A stretch of DNA of 64,000 nucleotides, from contig NZ_JAQSDN010000061.1 in the NCBI RefSeq assembly GCF_029945925.1, positions 62,001-126,000 of the forward strand. The letters are read 5' to 3'. How positions within the stretch are numbered: position 1 is the stretch's first letter; every line of letters starts with the position of its first letter. The notes beneath the pieces are model-generated. The model saw nothing but the letters and a program-made list of their open reading frames with translations. It was not told the origin of the DNA and did not search any database. The DNA comes from Polaromonas sp. (GTDB lineage: Bacteria; Pseudomonadota; Gammaproteobacteria; Burkholderiales; Burkholderiaceae_C). A program made the position numbers and the translations under genes. This document shows positions 48,809-58,277 of this stretch, piece by piece.

Positions 48809-49777
48809 ATGCAACGCAGAACCCTTGTGACCGCCGGCGCCGCAGCCCTGGCCTTTCCCTCCCTGATCCTGGCGCAGAACCTGCCCACCGGGCCGGTGCG
48901 CATCATCGTCGGCTTCGCACCCGGCGGCGGCACCGACATCCTGGCGCGTGTCATCGGCCAGAAGCTCGGTGAGATGTGGAAGACGCAGGTCATCGTCGAG
49001 AACAAGGCAGGCGCGTCGGGAACCATTGCCGCCGACTACGTGGCCAAGCAACCGGGTGACGGCGCCACGCTGCTGATGGCCCACATCAACAGCCAGGCGA
49101 TCACGCCGGCCCTGCAGAAGGTGAACTACGACGCCGCCAGGGACTTCCAGCCGGTCGTGCTGGTCGGCGTCACGCCCAACCTGCTGATCTGCAACGAAAA
49201 CCAGCCGGCCAAGACCGTCAAGGACCTGGTCGAGTTGTGCCGCGCCAACCCCGGCAAGATCAGCTTCGGCTCGGCCGGCACCGGCAGTGCGCAGCACCTG
49301 GCGCTGGAGATGTTCATGCTGGCCGCCAAGGTCAAGGCCATCCACGTGCCCTACAAGGGTTCGGGCCCCATGCTCACCGACCTGATAGGCGGCACCATCC
49401 AGTACAGCTTCGACACCATGACGGCCGCCACGCCGCATGTGAAAAGCGGCAAGGCGATTGCGATTGCGCAAACGCGCCAGCAGCGTGTGCCTGCTTATGC
49501 CAACGTGCCGACCATGGCAGAGTCGGGCTTCCCGGGCTTCGAGGCCACCACCTGGTACGGCCTGGCCGGTCCTGCAAAGATGCCGCTGGCCATGGCCAAA
49601 CGCATGAACGAGGACATCAACAAGGTCATGCTGATGCCCGACGTGATGGAAAAGCTGGCCGCCTCGGGCGCCCAGGACGGCGGCGGCTCAACCGAGAAGT
49701 TCGGCGACTTCATGCGCGCCGAGCAGATCAAGTGGGCCAAGATCATCAAGGACGGCGGCGTCAAGGCCGACGCCTGA
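48809..49777 (+). CDS. Bug-family periplasmic solute receptor
   Basis: A 322-residue secreted protein: leader to about residue 23 (FPSLILAQ), then TGPVRIIVGFAPGGGTDILARVIG and VIVENKAGASGTIAADYVA, clear Bug signatures, and HVPYKGSGPMLTDLIGGTIQY in the second lobe. It should bind a carboxylate used by the enzymes downstream. It follows the aminotransferase by 114 bp and precedes a CaiB transferase by 153 bp, all in one direction. Confidence 0.88.
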   Translation: MQRRTLVTAGAAALAFPSLILAQNLPTGPVRIIVGFAPGGGTDILARVIGQKLGEMWKTQVIVENKAGASGTIAADYVAKQPGDGATLLMAHINSQAITPALQKVNYDAARDFQPVVLVGVTPNLLICNENQPAKTVKDLVELCRANPGKISFGSAGTGSAQHLALEMFMLAAKVKAIHVPYKGSGPMLTDLIGGTIQYSFDTMTAATPHVKSGKAIAIAQTRQQRVPAYANVPTMAESGFPGFEATTWYGLAGPAKMPLAMAKRMNEDINKVMLMPDVMEKLAASGAQDGGGSTEKFGDFMRAEQIKWAKIIKDGGVKADA

Positions 49778-49883
49778 GCCATGTCGTGGGCGGCGGGGGG
49801 CGCTGAGCGGCCCCGCGCGCCTTGCTGTCCTGCCGGCCCGCGCGCCGGCATTTCCGTTGCTCCTCCCATGCCGACGGGGGAGT

Positions 49884-49926
49884 ATTCCCTTTCCGCAAGC
49901 CGCGCAACAGCTATCAACAAGGACTA
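49884..49926 (-). repeat. 57-bp dispersed repeat, degenerate copy 7
   Basis: Reverse strand: CTTGTTGATAGCTGTTGCGC, then GGCTTGCGGAAAGGG. It lies immediately before the GTG start of the CaiB gene and contributes the AAGGA ribosome site. Confidence 0.5.
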
Positions 49927-49930
49927 CTGA

Positions 49931-51169
49931 GTGAAAGAAGCGTCAACCAACGAACAGGCGAACAAGGCGGCGCGGCCCCTGCCGCTGGCCGGTGTCCGCG
50001 TGCTGGACATCAGCCAGGTGATGGCCGGCCCCTACGCCTGCATGCTGCTGGCGGACATGGGTGCTGACGTGATCAAGATCGAACCGCCGGGCAGCGGCGA
50101 CCAGACACGCGGCGCCATGGGCTTCAAGATGAAGGGGCCGGATTCACTGGGCTTCCTGAACATGAACCGCAACAAGCGCAGCGTCGCGCTCAACCTCAAG
50201 TCCGAGGCGGGCAAGGCCTTGCTGCTGCGGCTGGCGAAAGATGCCGACATCCTGCTGGAGAACTACCGCCCGGGCGCGATGAAGAAGCTGGGCCTGGGCT
50301 ACGAGGTGCTCAAGGAGGTGAACCCGCGCCTGGTCTACACCAGCATCTCGGGCTTCGGCCAGACCGGCCCCTGGTCCGACCGGCCCGGGTTCGACCTGAT
50401 GGCGCAGGCCATGTCCGGGGTGATGAGTGTGACCGGTTACCCGGGTGGTCCGCCGGTGAAAGCCGGTGTGCCGGTGGCCGACATCGGCTGCGCGCTGTTT
50501 GCGGTGTATGCCACCCTCTCCGCCTACATTGGCGCCAAAGCCAGCGGGCAGGGCCAGCATGTGGATGCGTCGCTGTTTGACTCGGCGCTGGCCTTCTCGG
50601 TCTGGGACATCTGCGACTACTGGGGCACGGGCAAGGAGCCTGAGCCGCTCGGCACCTCGAACAAGATGACCGCGCCCTACCAGGCGATGGCCTGCTCGGA
50701 CGGCTACTTCGTGATGGGCGCGAACAACCAGAAGCTCTGGCTGCAGCTGTGCAAGCTGATGGGCCGTGAAGAGCTGCTGGCCGACGAACGCTTTTCCACC
50801 ATCTCGCTGCGCCTGGCAAATCGCCACGCGCTGGAGGTGGAACTGGAGAAGTCTTTCCGCCTGCAGCCCAAGGACTATTGGGTCAGCACTTTTCTCGAGG
50901 CCGGTATTCCTGCCGGCCCCATCCTGACTTATCCAGAAGCCTTCGCCAGCGACCATGCCAAGGCCCGCGAGATGCGCATGGAAATTGATCATCCTGTCGA
51001 GGGCAAGGTGCCCAACATTGGCTTTGCGGTCAAGATGTCCGGCACGCCGCAGCAGGTTCGCCGCCATCCGCCGCGCCTGGGCGAACACACGGCCGAGGTG
51101 CTGGCGGAGCTGGGTATCAGCGCCGAGGAACAGGTCGCGCTCGGCGAGCAGGGCGCTTTCGCAGCATGA
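49931..51169 (+). CDS. CaiB/BaiF-type (class III) CoA-transferase
   Basis: A 412-residue class III CoA-transferase. LAGVRVLDISQVMAGPYACM and ADMGADVIKIEPPG are the CoA-binding start; Asp155 (PGFDLMAQAMSG) is the catalytic residue that carries the acyl and CoA. It moves CoA between organic acids. The start is GTG 49931, preceded by AAGGA. It overlaps the enoyl-CoA hydratase by 4 bp, so the two probably act in series. Confidence 0.88.
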   Translation: MKEASTNEQANKAARPLPLAGVRVLDISQVMAGPYACMLLADMGADVIKIEPPGSGDQTRGAMGFKMKGPDSLGFLNMNRNKRSVALNLKSEAGKALLLRLAKDADILLENYRPGAMKKLGLGYEVLKEVNPRLVYTSISGFGQTGPWSDRPGFDLMAQAMSGVMSVTGYPGGPPVKAGVPVADIGCALFAVYATLSAYIGAKASGQGQHVDASLFDSALAFSVWDICDYWGTGKEPEPLGTSNKMTAPYQAMACSDGYFVMGANNQKLWLQLCKLMGREELLADERFSTISLRLANRHALEVELEKSFRLQPKDYWVSTFLEAGIPAGPILTYPEAFASDHAKAREMRMEIDHPVEGKVPNIGFAVKMSGTPQQVRRHPPRLGEHTAEVLAELGISAEEQVALGEQGAFAA

Positions 51170-51954
51170 ACGAGCTGAACGACAAAGGCAGCGTCCATCT
51201 GGCCATCAGCGCCGGCGTGGCCTCGGTGGTATTCGATCGCCCCGCCGCGCGCAATGCCATGACATGGGCCATGTACGAACGGCTCAACGAAATCTGCGAG
51301 CAGCTGGCAGCCGAGACCTCGGTGCGCGTGGTGACCTTTCGCGGCGCCGGCGGCCAGGCCTTTGTGGCCGGCACCGACATCGAGCAGTTCACCACCTTCC
51401 GCAGCGGCGAGGACGGCGTGGCTTACGAAAAGCAGATCGACCAGTGCATCGCCCGGCTGGAGTCATTGCCCATGCCGACGGTCGCCGCCATTGAGGGCTG
51501 GACCATAGGCGGCGGCCTGGCGATTGCCACGGCCTGCGACTTCCGCATCGCCACACCAGGCTCACGTTTCGGCGTGCCGATCGCCCGAACCCTGGGCAAT
51601 TGCCTGTCGGTGGCCAACCTGGCGCGGCTCAGCGCCGTGTTCGGCATTCCCCGCGTCAAACGCTTGCTGATGCTGGCCGACATCGTGACGGCCGACGAAG
51701 CGCTGGCTTGCGGGTTTCTCACGCAGATCAGCGAGGCCGGCGAGATCGACGCGGTGCTGGCGAGCCTGTGCGAACGCTTGGCCGCCCTGGCGCCGGTGAC
51801 CCAGCGGGTCAGCAAGGAAGGCCTGCGCCGGCTGGTCAACCATGCGTTGCCGTCCGACGAGGACCTGATTCGCCGTTGTTACGGCAGCGACGATTTTCGC
51901 GAGGGTGTGTCGGCGTTTCTTGCCAAAAGAAGCCCGGCCTGGAAGGGTTCCTAG
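51166..51954 (+). CDS. Enoyl-CoA hydratase/isomerase-family protein
   Basis: A 262-residue crotonase-fold enzyme: ASVVFDRPAARNAMTWAMYERL, oxyanion-hole parts RGAGGQAFVAGTDIEQF and IEGWTIGGGLAIATACDFRIA. The usual catalytic Glu positions are not obvious, so the reaction could be hydration, isomerisation or hydrolysis. Translationally coupled to the CoA-transferase, it should act on the CoA ester it makes. Confidence 0.85.
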   Translation: MNELNDKGSVHLAISAGVASVVFDRPAARNAMTWAMYERLNEICEQLAAETSVRVVTFRGAGGQAFVAGTDIEQFTTFRSGEDGVAYEKQIDQCIARLESLPMPTVAAIEGWTIGGGLAIATACDFRIATPGSRFGVPIARTLGNCLSVANLARLSAVFGIPRVKRLLMLADIVTADEALACGFLTQISEAGEIDAVLASLCERLAALAPVTQRVSKEGLRRLVNHALPSDEDLIRRCYGSDDFREGVSAFLAKRSPAWKGS

Positions 51955-51963
51955 CAAAATTCC

Positions 51964-52863
51964 TCAGGCGCCATCGCGGTAATGCGCGCACAGCGTTTCG
52001 ATCAGCGACTCGGCATAACGCGGCAGCGCATCGCGCTTGCGCACCAGGATGTAGCGCTCCCGCACGCTCCAGGGCTCCAGCAGCTCCACCAGCGCGATGC
52101 CCATGGCCTCCTGGTTGCGCCGCGCGGCCGATTCCGGAACGATGCCGACGCCCACGCCCGCACCTATCATGCGGCACATCGCGTCAAAGCTCGAGAGCTG
52201 GATGCGCAGCTTCAGCGGCTTGCCCAGGCTTTCAACCACCTGCGCCAGAAAGGTCTGCAGCGTGCTGCCCGACTGCATGCCCACCGCGTCTTCGTCCAGG
52301 GTTTCGGCAAAGGCAATTTTCTTGCGGCGCGCAAAACGGTGGTTTTTGGCCGTGGCCAGCACCAGCCGGTCGGTGCTGAAGTGAATCGCTTCCAGTCCCA
52401 GCGTGTCCACCTGGCCGGCCACGATGCCGATGTCGGCGCGGCCGTCGAGCACGCCGCGCGCAATTTCCGGGTTGGGTTTTTCCTGCAGGTCGATGTTGAT
52501 CTTCGGGTTGTCCGCCAGAAAGCCCGGCAGGATCTCCGGCAAAAAGTCCGTCACCGCGGTGGTGTTGGCAAACACGCGCAAATGCCCGCGCAGGCCGCCG
52601 CCGTATTCCTGCAGGTCGGTGCGCAACTGTTCGGTCTGCCGCAACACCCCGCGAGCGTGGAACAAGAAGGCTTCGCCGGGCGGCGTCAGGCGCACGCCGC
52701 GTGCCTCGCGGTAGAGCAGGCTCAGGCCCGACTGGGCTTCGAGCGACTTGATACGCGCACTGGCCGCCGCCAGCGAGAGGTGCTGACGTTCGGCGGCGCG
52801 GGTCATGTTGCCTTCGTCGGCGGTCGCCACAAAAAGCCGCAGGTCCGTCAGGTCGAATTGCAT
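51964..52863 (-). CDS. LysR-family regulator
   Basis: A 299-residue protein: N-terminal winged helix (FDLTDLRLFVATADEGNMTRAAERQHLSLAAASARIKSLE, positions 3-42) and a periplasmic-binding-like effector domain. LysR proteins usually sense a pathway compound and control a divergent gene; here the MaoC-like hydratase starts 186 bp away in the opposite direction. It converges on the hydratase/isomerase gene. Confidence 0.88.
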   Translation of the reverse strand: MQFDLTDLRLFVATADEGNMTRAAERQHLSLAAASARIKSLEAQSGLSLLYREARGVRLTPPGEAFLFHARGVLRQTEQLRTDLQEYGGGLRGHLRVFANTTAVTDFLPEILPGFLADNPKINIDLQEKPNPEIARGVLDGRADIGIVAGQVDTLGLEAIHFSTDRLVLATAKNHRFARRKKIAFAETLDEDAVGMQSGSTLQTFLAQVVESLGKPLKLRIQLSSFDAMCRMIGAGVGVGIVPESAARRNQEAMGIALVELLEPWSVRERYILVRKRDALPRYAESLIETLCAHYRDGA

Positions 52864-53048
52864 GGCAGCATGCTACCGCAAGTCGGTCAAGCCTTCCGTT
52901 TGGACGAAGCCTTGCACCAGGCTGTTCCCCAGTAAGTAAGGATCAACACCAGGACGTGCAAAGGGATTTCAGGCTTCGGAATTGGCGAAGGCTGGCTGTT
53001 GAAATGGCTGATTGCTTTGTGGCCCGTCCTGCGCCACCATCTCAAATC

Positions 53049-53930
53049 ATGACGCCTGACATTCGCACGATAGACGCCGCCACGCTGGCCCACCTGCAAA
53101 GCTGGGTTGGCCGTACCGAAACCCTGGTGGACGACATCACGGCCGCGCCGCTGCGCGGGCTTTCGGCCACGCTGGACCGCGATGACCCGCAGCAGGTGGC
53201 CGGCACGGCCGTGCCGCCGCTGTGGCATTGGCTGTACTTTTTGCCGCAACCGCGCCGTTCCGAGATCGGTCCCGATGGCCATGCCAGACGCGGCGGCTTC
53301 CTGCCGCCCGTGCCCTTGCCGCGCCGCATGTGGGCCGGGGGGCGGCTGCACTGGCACCAGCAGGTGCTGCAGGTCGGCGATGCGGTCAAGCGCCTTTCGC
53401 GCATCGAGTCGGTCACCCACAAGGCCGGGCGCACCGGTGACCTGGTGTTTGTGCTGGTCCGCCACGAGATCCACAACGCGCAGGGCCTGACCCTCAGCGA
53501 AGAACACGACATTGTTTACCGCGCCAACCCGCAGCCTGGTGATCCGGTGCCGCCGCCCCAGCCGGCCGACAAAGAGGCAGCCTGGACGGAAACCATCACG
53601 CCCGACGACGTGTTGCTGTTCCGTTATTCGGCGCTGACCTTCAACGGCCACCGCATTCACTACGACCGGCGCTACGTCACGGAGGTCGAGGGTTACCCCG
53701 GCCTCATCGTGCACGGCCCGCTGATCGCCACGCTGCTGGTGGAACTGGTGCGCAAACACCTGCCCGGTGCCCGTCTGTTGAAGTTCGAGTTCCGCGCGGT
53801 GCGGCCGGTGTTTGATCTGTGGCCCTTCAAGTTGCACGGGTTGCCGTCGGCCGACGGCAAGAGCGTCAGCCTCTGGACCGAAGACCACCAAGGCTGGCTC
53901 ACCATGCAGGCTACGGCGACGCTGGTCTGA
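53049..53930 (+). CDS. MaoC-like CoA-ester hydratase (mesaconyl-C4-CoA or itaconyl-CoA hydratase type)
   Basis: A 293-residue protein with a FAS1-type N-terminal hot-dog domain and a C-terminal MaoC-like one. LHWHQQVLQVGDAVKRLSRIESV and LFRYSALTFNGHRIHYDRRYVTEVEGYPGLIVHGPLIATLL (the His/Asp hydratase loop) resemble the mesaconyl-C4-CoA and itaconyl-CoA hydratases that make citramalyl-CoA. ATG 53049 is chosen as first good start after the LysR gene. The CitE-like lyase further down fits the next step. Confidence 0.82.
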   Translation: MTPDIRTIDAATLAHLQSWVGRTETLVDDITAAPLRGLSATLDRDDPQQVAGTAVPPLWHWLYFLPQPRRSEIGPDGHARRGGFLPPVPLPRRMWAGGRLHWHQQVLQVGDAVKRLSRIESVTHKAGRTGDLVFVLVRHEIHNAQGLTLSEEHDIVYRANPQPGDPVPPPQPADKEAAWTETITPDDVLLFRYSALTFNGHRIHYDRRYVTEVEGYPGLIVHGPLIATLLVELVRKHLPGARLLKFEFRAVRPVFDLWPFKLHGLPSADGKSVSLWTEDHQGWLTMQATATLV

Positions 53931-53957
53931 GGCTGGAGAAACATCGCCCACCCTTCT

Positions 53958-54046
53958 GTCATTGCGGACTTGATTCGCCATCCATGCCGGCACACCTGCG
54001 TGGGTGGTCAGTAAGGCATGAATCCCGGATCAGGTCCGGGATGACA
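53958..54046. repeat. Hairpin repeats of the CATTGCGGACTTGAT type
   Basis: Two palindromic units between the hydratase and acyl-CoA dehydrogenase genes: CATTGCGGACTTGATTCGCC and AATCCCGGATCAGGTCCGGG. Same family as 5652. Confidence 0.75.
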
Positions 54047-54072
54047 CCGAATTCCAACCGTAGAAGAGTTTC

Positions 54073-55242
54073 ATGAAAACACAAATCCCCACCCCCGACG
54101 CCTACCAGGACATGCGCGAAGCGCTGCGCGGCATGCTTGCATCGTTTGACTCCGCCTACTGGCAGAAAGTCGACCACGAGCGCGGCTACCCCGAAACCTT
54201 TGTCAACGCCCTGACCGAAGCCGGCTGGCTGGCGGCGCTGATCCCCGCCGAGTACGGTGGCTCGGGCCTGGGCCTGGCCGAAGCCTCGGTCATCATGGAA
54301 GAGATCAACTTCGCCGGCGGCAATGCCGGCGCCTGCCACGGCCAGATGTACAACATGGGCACCTTGCTGCGCCATGGTTCGGACGCGCAGAAAAAGCTGT
54401 ACCTGCCCCGGATTGCCAGCGGCGAGCTGCGCCTGCAGTCCATGGCCGTGACCGAGCCGACGACAGGCACCGACACCACGCAACTCAAGACCACCGCGGT
54501 GAAGAAGGGCGACAAATACGTGGTCAATGGCCAGAAGGTCTGGATCTCGCGCATCCAGCATTCCGACCTGATGATCCTGCTGGCCCGCACCACACCGCTG
54601 GCCGAGGTGAAGAAAAAATCCGAAGGCATGTCCATCTTCATCGTCAACCTGAAAGATGCGATCGGCCACGGCATGGCGGTGCAGCCGATTGCCAACATGG
54701 TCAACCACGAGACAAACGAAGTCTTTTTCGACAACCTGGAAATTCCTGCGGAAAACCTGATCGGCGAGGAAGGCAAGGGTTTCAAGTACATCCTCGACGG
54801 CCTCAATGCCGAACGCACGCTGATTGCCGCCGAATGTATTGGCGACGCCTACTGGTTTGTCGACAAGGCACGCAACTACGCGAGCGAACGCGTGGTGTTC
54901 AACCGCCCCATCGGCCAGAACCAGGGCGTGCAGTTCCCGATTGCCGACGCCTACATCGAAACCGAAGCCGCCAACCTGATGCGCTTCAGGGCCTGTGAGC
55001 TGTTCGACGCCGGCAAGCCCTGCGGCGCCGAGGCCAACATGGCGAAGTACCTGGCCGCAAAAGCCTCGTGGGAAGCGGCCAACGTGTGCCTGCAGACCCA
55101 TGGCGGTTTTGGGTTTGCCAATGAATACGACGTGGAACGCAAGTTCCGCGAGACCCGGCTGTACCAGGTGGCGCCGATTTCCACGAATCTGATTTATTCG
55201 TATGTGGCGGAGCATTTGCTTGGGTTGCCGAGGTCGTTCTGA
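54073..55242 (+). CDS. Acyl-CoA dehydrogenase
   Basis: A 389-residue flavoprotein with the three-domain acyl-CoA dehydrogenase layout: SMAVTEPTTGTDTTQLKTTA is the FAD/substrate block, NGQKVWISRIQHSDLMILLART the middle, and GGFGFANEYDVERKFRETR the C-terminal signature region, where Glu near ANEYDVER could be the base. It oxidises a CoA ester to the enoyl form; in this context methylsuccinyl- or a similar dicarboxylyl-CoA is possible but not shown. Confidence 0.85.
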   Translation: MKTQIPTPDAYQDMREALRGMLASFDSAYWQKVDHERGYPETFVNALTEAGWLAALIPAEYGGSGLGLAEASVIMEEINFAGGNAGACHGQMYNMGTLLRHGSDAQKKLYLPRIASGELRLQSMAVTEPTTGTDTTQLKTTAVKKGDKYVVNGQKVWISRIQHSDLMILLARTTPLAEVKKKSEGMSIFIVNLKDAIGHGMAVQPIANMVNHETNEVFFDNLEIPAENLIGEEGKGFKYILDGLNAERTLIAAECIGDAYWFVDKARNYASERVVFNRPIGQNQGVQFPIADAYIETEAANLMRFRACELFDAGKPCGAEANMAKYLAAKASWEAANVCLQTHGGFGFANEYDVERKFRETRLYQVAPISTNLIYSYVAEHLLGLPRSF

Positions 55243-55340
55243 ACGTCGGACTGCATTCATGAAGTATTCTCCAGCGGTGTTGTTCGCCAGCAAGCCGGGT
55301 CTCGTCCCGGCGGGCGAGGTTCGGCCAAGGCTGCGTTCAA

Positions 55341-55367
55341 TCACCGTTCGGGCTGAGCCTGTCGAAG
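55341..55367. repeat. Partial CCGTTCGGGCTGAGC repeat
   Basis: ACCGTTCGGGCTGAGCCTGT followed by CGAAGC is a single copy of the unit found as an inverted pair at 25880. It lies in the 246-bp gap between the dehydrogenase and CoA-transferase genes, where no other feature is seen. Confidence 0.6.
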
Positions 55368-55488
55368 CCGCCTTTGCCGCGTGCATTGGAGGTTCACCAG
55401 CAAGCCGGGCTACCCCCGGCTTGTCGGCAAACAACCACCGGCACCTCAATGCCGCGGCCCGGGCGATTCATGTCCGAACGGACGAACT

Positions 55489-56679
55489 ATGAACAAACAA
55501 ACAAGACCCCTCGACGGCATCACCGTCATCTCCCTGGAACACGCCATCGCCGCGCCGTTCTGCACCAGGCAGCTCGCCGACCTGGGCGCACGCGTGATCA
55601 AGGTCGAACGTCCCGGCGTCGGCGACTTTGCGCGGGCTTACGACCAGCGTGTGGACGGCATGGCCTCGCATTTTGTCTGGGTGAACCGCTCCAAGGAAAG
55701 CCTGACGCTGGACTTGAAGCAACCCGGCGCACTGGCCGTGCTCAAACAGCTGCTGGAAACCGCCGACGTGCTGGTGCAAAACCTCGCGCCGGGCGCGGCC
55801 GCGCGCATGGGCCTGGGTTATGACGACCTCCGTGTCGCCAACCCCAAACTGATCGTCTGCGACATTTCGGGTTATGGCGACGACGGCCCCTACCGCGACA
55901 AGAAAGCCTACGACCTGCTGATCCAGAGCGAGGCCGGTTTCCTGTCGGTGACCGGCACGCCTGACGAACCCTGCAAGGCGGGCAACTCGGTGGCCGACAT
56001 TGCCGCCGGCATGTATGCCTACAGCAGCATCCTGGCCGCGCTGCTGCAACGCGGCAAGACCGGCCAGGGCTCGCACATCGACGTGTCCATGCTCGAGTCG
56101 CTGGCCGAGTGGATGGGTTACCCCATGTATTACGCCTACGCCGGTGCCACGCCGCCGCCGCGCAGCGCGGCATCCCACGCGACGATTTATCCCTACGGCC
56201 CGTTTGCGGCTGGTGACGGCGGCACTGTCATGCTCGGGCTGCAGAACGAACGTGAATGGGTGATTTTCTGCAAGGTTGTGTTGCAACAGCCCGGGCTGGC
56301 GACCGATCCGCGTTTTGACAGCAACGCGCGACGCAACGAACACCGCGATGCACTCAAGGCCATCATCCTTGCGGCCTTTGCCGGCATGAGCACCGCCGAG
56401 GTGACCACCCGGCTCGACGAGGCGCAGATTGCCAACGCCCGCATGAACAGCATGGCCGAACTCTGGGCGCATCCGCAGCTCAAGGCGCGTGACCGCTGGC
56501 GCCAGGTGGCGTCGCCGGTCGGCGACCTTCCCGCACTGCTGCCGCCGGGCCGCATCAACAGCTTTGACTACCGCATGGACCCCATCCCTGCAGTCGGCCA
56601 GCACACGCACGCCATCCTGCGGGAACTGGGGCAGGGCGATGACGCCGTTGCCGCGCTGCAGCAGACAAATGCTATTTAA
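55489..56679 (+). CDS. CaiB/BaiF-type CoA-transferase, second copy
   Basis: A 396-residue class III CoA-transferase. LDGITVISLEHAIAAPFCTRQL and VIKVERPGVGDFARAYD open it; catalytic Asp142 lies in KAYDLLIQSEAG. It differs widely from the copy at 49931, so the substrate is probably different; the HAIAAPFCTRQLADLGA start is typical of the mesaconyl/succinyl-CoA transferase group. The stop codon is created by a dispersed repeat (GCTATTTAA). Confidence 0.86.
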   Translation: MNKQTRPLDGITVISLEHAIAAPFCTRQLADLGARVIKVERPGVGDFARAYDQRVDGMASHFVWVNRSKESLTLDLKQPGALAVLKQLLETADVLVQNLAPGAAARMGLGYDDLRVANPKLIVCDISGYGDDGPYRDKKAYDLLIQSEAGFLSVTGTPDEPCKAGNSVADIAAGMYAYSSILAALLQRGKTGQGSHIDVSMLESLAEWMGYPMYYAYAGATPPPRSAASHATIYPYGPFAAGDGGTVMLGLQNEREWVIFCKVVLQQPGLATDPRFDSNARRNEHRDALKAIILAAFAGMSTAEVTTRLDEAQIANARMNSMAELWAHPQLKARDRWRQVASPVGDLPALLPPGRINSFDYRMDPIPAVGQHTHAILRELGQGDDAVAALQQTNAI

Positions 56680-56729
56680 TTGATAGCTGCTTGCGCTTAT
56701 AAATAAAGGGCTGGAGGCGATTTTGTTAT
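56671..56729 (+). repeat. 57-bp dispersed repeat, copy 8 (supplies a stop codon)
   Basis: The best-preserved forward copy: GCTATTTAATTGATAGCTGC, TTGCGCTTATAAATAAAGGG, CTGGAGGCGATTTTG. Its TAA ends the CoA-transferase gene. Confidence 0.85.
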
Positions 56730-56747
56730 CAAAGCCATCCCCGTTTG

Positions 56748-56870
56748 CCATTGCGGGCCCGACCCGCAATCCATGCCCCGGCTGCCCGCGACTGTGGTTC
56801 ATGCGGCATGGATCCCGGGTCACGCCCGGGATGACAAGCCAGGGTCCGGGATGACAGTCAGGATGACAGG
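56748..56870. repeat. Cluster of CATTGCGGGCCCGACCCG-type hairpin repeats
   Basis: Several GGATGACA- or CATTGC-ended palindromes fill the gap before the MmgE/PrpD gene, e.g. ATCCCGGGTCACGCCCGGGA. Same family as 5652. Confidence 0.75.
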
Positions 56871-56912
56871 CCGGGGCCCTTGCCCGATTTTGAAATGATT
56901 TGAGGAAGCACC

Positions 56913-58277
56913 ATGAACACCACACCTACCGCCGAACTTGCCGCCTTCGCCGCTGGCCTGAGCTTCGACGCCATTCCCGCACCTGTCGTGCGCAAGGCCG
57001 AAGACCTGCTGGTGGACTGGTTCGGTTCGGCAATCGCGGGCAAGGGCTCGCGCCCGGTCGAGACCATCACGCGTTTTGCCGCCAGCATGGGGCCGGCGGG
57101 CGGCGCGGCCGAAGTGCTGATCAACCGCAGCCGGACCAGCGCCTACTTTGCCGCCATGGCCAACGCGGCCGCCTCGCATGTCGCCGAGCAGGACGACGTG
57201 CACAACGGCTCGGTGTTCCACCCCGCCACGGTGGTGTTTCCGGTGGCGCTGGCGATGGCGCAGACCTTGGGCAGCAGCGGCAGGCAGATGCTCACCGCCG
57301 CGGTCGCCGGTTACGAGGTCGGCATCCGTGTCGGCGAGTTTCTGGGCCGCTCGCACTACAAGGTGTTTCATACCACCGGCACCGCCGGCACGCTGGCGGC
57401 GGCAGCCACGGCGGGCAGCCTGCTGGGCCTGAGCCCGGCGCAGATGCAGCACGCCTTCGGCTCGGCCGGCACGCAGTCGGCCGGGCTCTGGGAGTTTTTG
57501 CGCACGGCCGCCGACTCCAAACAACTGCACACCGCGCACGCTGCCGCCGCCGGCCTGATGTCGGCCTGCCTGGCACAGGACGGTTTCACCGGCGCGGCGC
57601 AGATTCTCGAAGGCCCGCAAGGCATGGCCGCCGGCATGTCCAGCGACGCCGATCCGGCCCGGCTGACCGCCGGCCTCGGTTCACGCTGGGCCACGGCCGA
57701 GACCTCGTTCAAGTACCACGCGTCCTGCCGCCACACCCACCCGGCGGCCGACGCGCTGCTGCAGGTCATGCAGGCCCACCAGCTGGCACCGGCCGACATT
57801 GCCAGGGTGGTCACCCATGTGCACCAGGGCGCCATCGACGTGCTGGGCCCGGTGCTGGACCCGGCCACGGTGCACCAGAGCAAGTTCTCCATGGGCACGG
57901 TGCTGGCGCTGGTCGCGCGGTTCGGCCACGCCGGCCTGGTCGAGTTCGACCAACATTTTCGCGAAGACGCCACCACGGTCCTGCGCGACCGGGTCACGAT
58001 GGTGCTCGATGCCGAGGTGGACGCCGCCTATCCGCAGCGCTGGATTGGCAAGGTCACCGTCACCACGCTGGATGGCCGCGTGCTGCAGGGCAGGGTGGAC
58101 GAACCCAAGGGCGACCCCGGCAACACCCTGAGCCGCGAAGAGATCACCGCCAAGGCGCTGCGGCTGGCCGCCTTCAGCGGCGGCGCCACGCCGGGCGACA
58201 TGCAGGCAGCCGTCGATGCCTTGTGGCAAGTCGCGTCATGGACGCGCGTGGGCCTGCTGCTGGAAGGCAAGGCATGA
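56913..58277 (+). CDS. MmgE/PrpD-family protein
   Basis: A 454-residue protein of the MmgE/PrpD group: VVRKAEDLLVDWFGSAIAGK, ASHVAEQDDVHNGSVFHPATVVFPVALAMA, and SFKYHASCRHTHPAADALL are family blocks. Members dehydrate 2-methylcitrate or decarboxylate cis-aconitate to itaconate; many are unassigned. It overlaps the CitE-like lyase by 4 bp, so the two probably treat related acids. Confidence 0.85.
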   Translation: MNTTPTAELAAFAAGLSFDAIPAPVVRKAEDLLVDWFGSAIAGKGSRPVETITRFAASMGPAGGAAEVLINRSRTSAYFAAMANAAASHVAEQDDVHNGSVFHPATVVFPVALAMAQTLGSSGRQMLTAAVAGYEVGIRVGEFLGRSHYKVFHTTGTAGTLAAAATAGSLLGLSPAQMQHAFGSAGTQSAGLWEFLRTAADSKQLHTAHAAAAGLMSACLAQDGFTGAAQILEGPQGMAAGMSSDADPARLTAGLGSRWATAETSFKYHASCRHTHPAADALLQVMQAHQLAPADIARVVTHVHQGAIDVLGPVLDPATVHQSKFSMGTVLALVARFGHAGLVEFDQHFREDATTVLRDRVTMVLDAEVDAAYPQRWIGKVTVTTLDGRVLQGRVDEPKGDPGNTLSREEITAKALRLAAFSGGATPGDMQAAVDALWQVASWTRVGLLLEGKA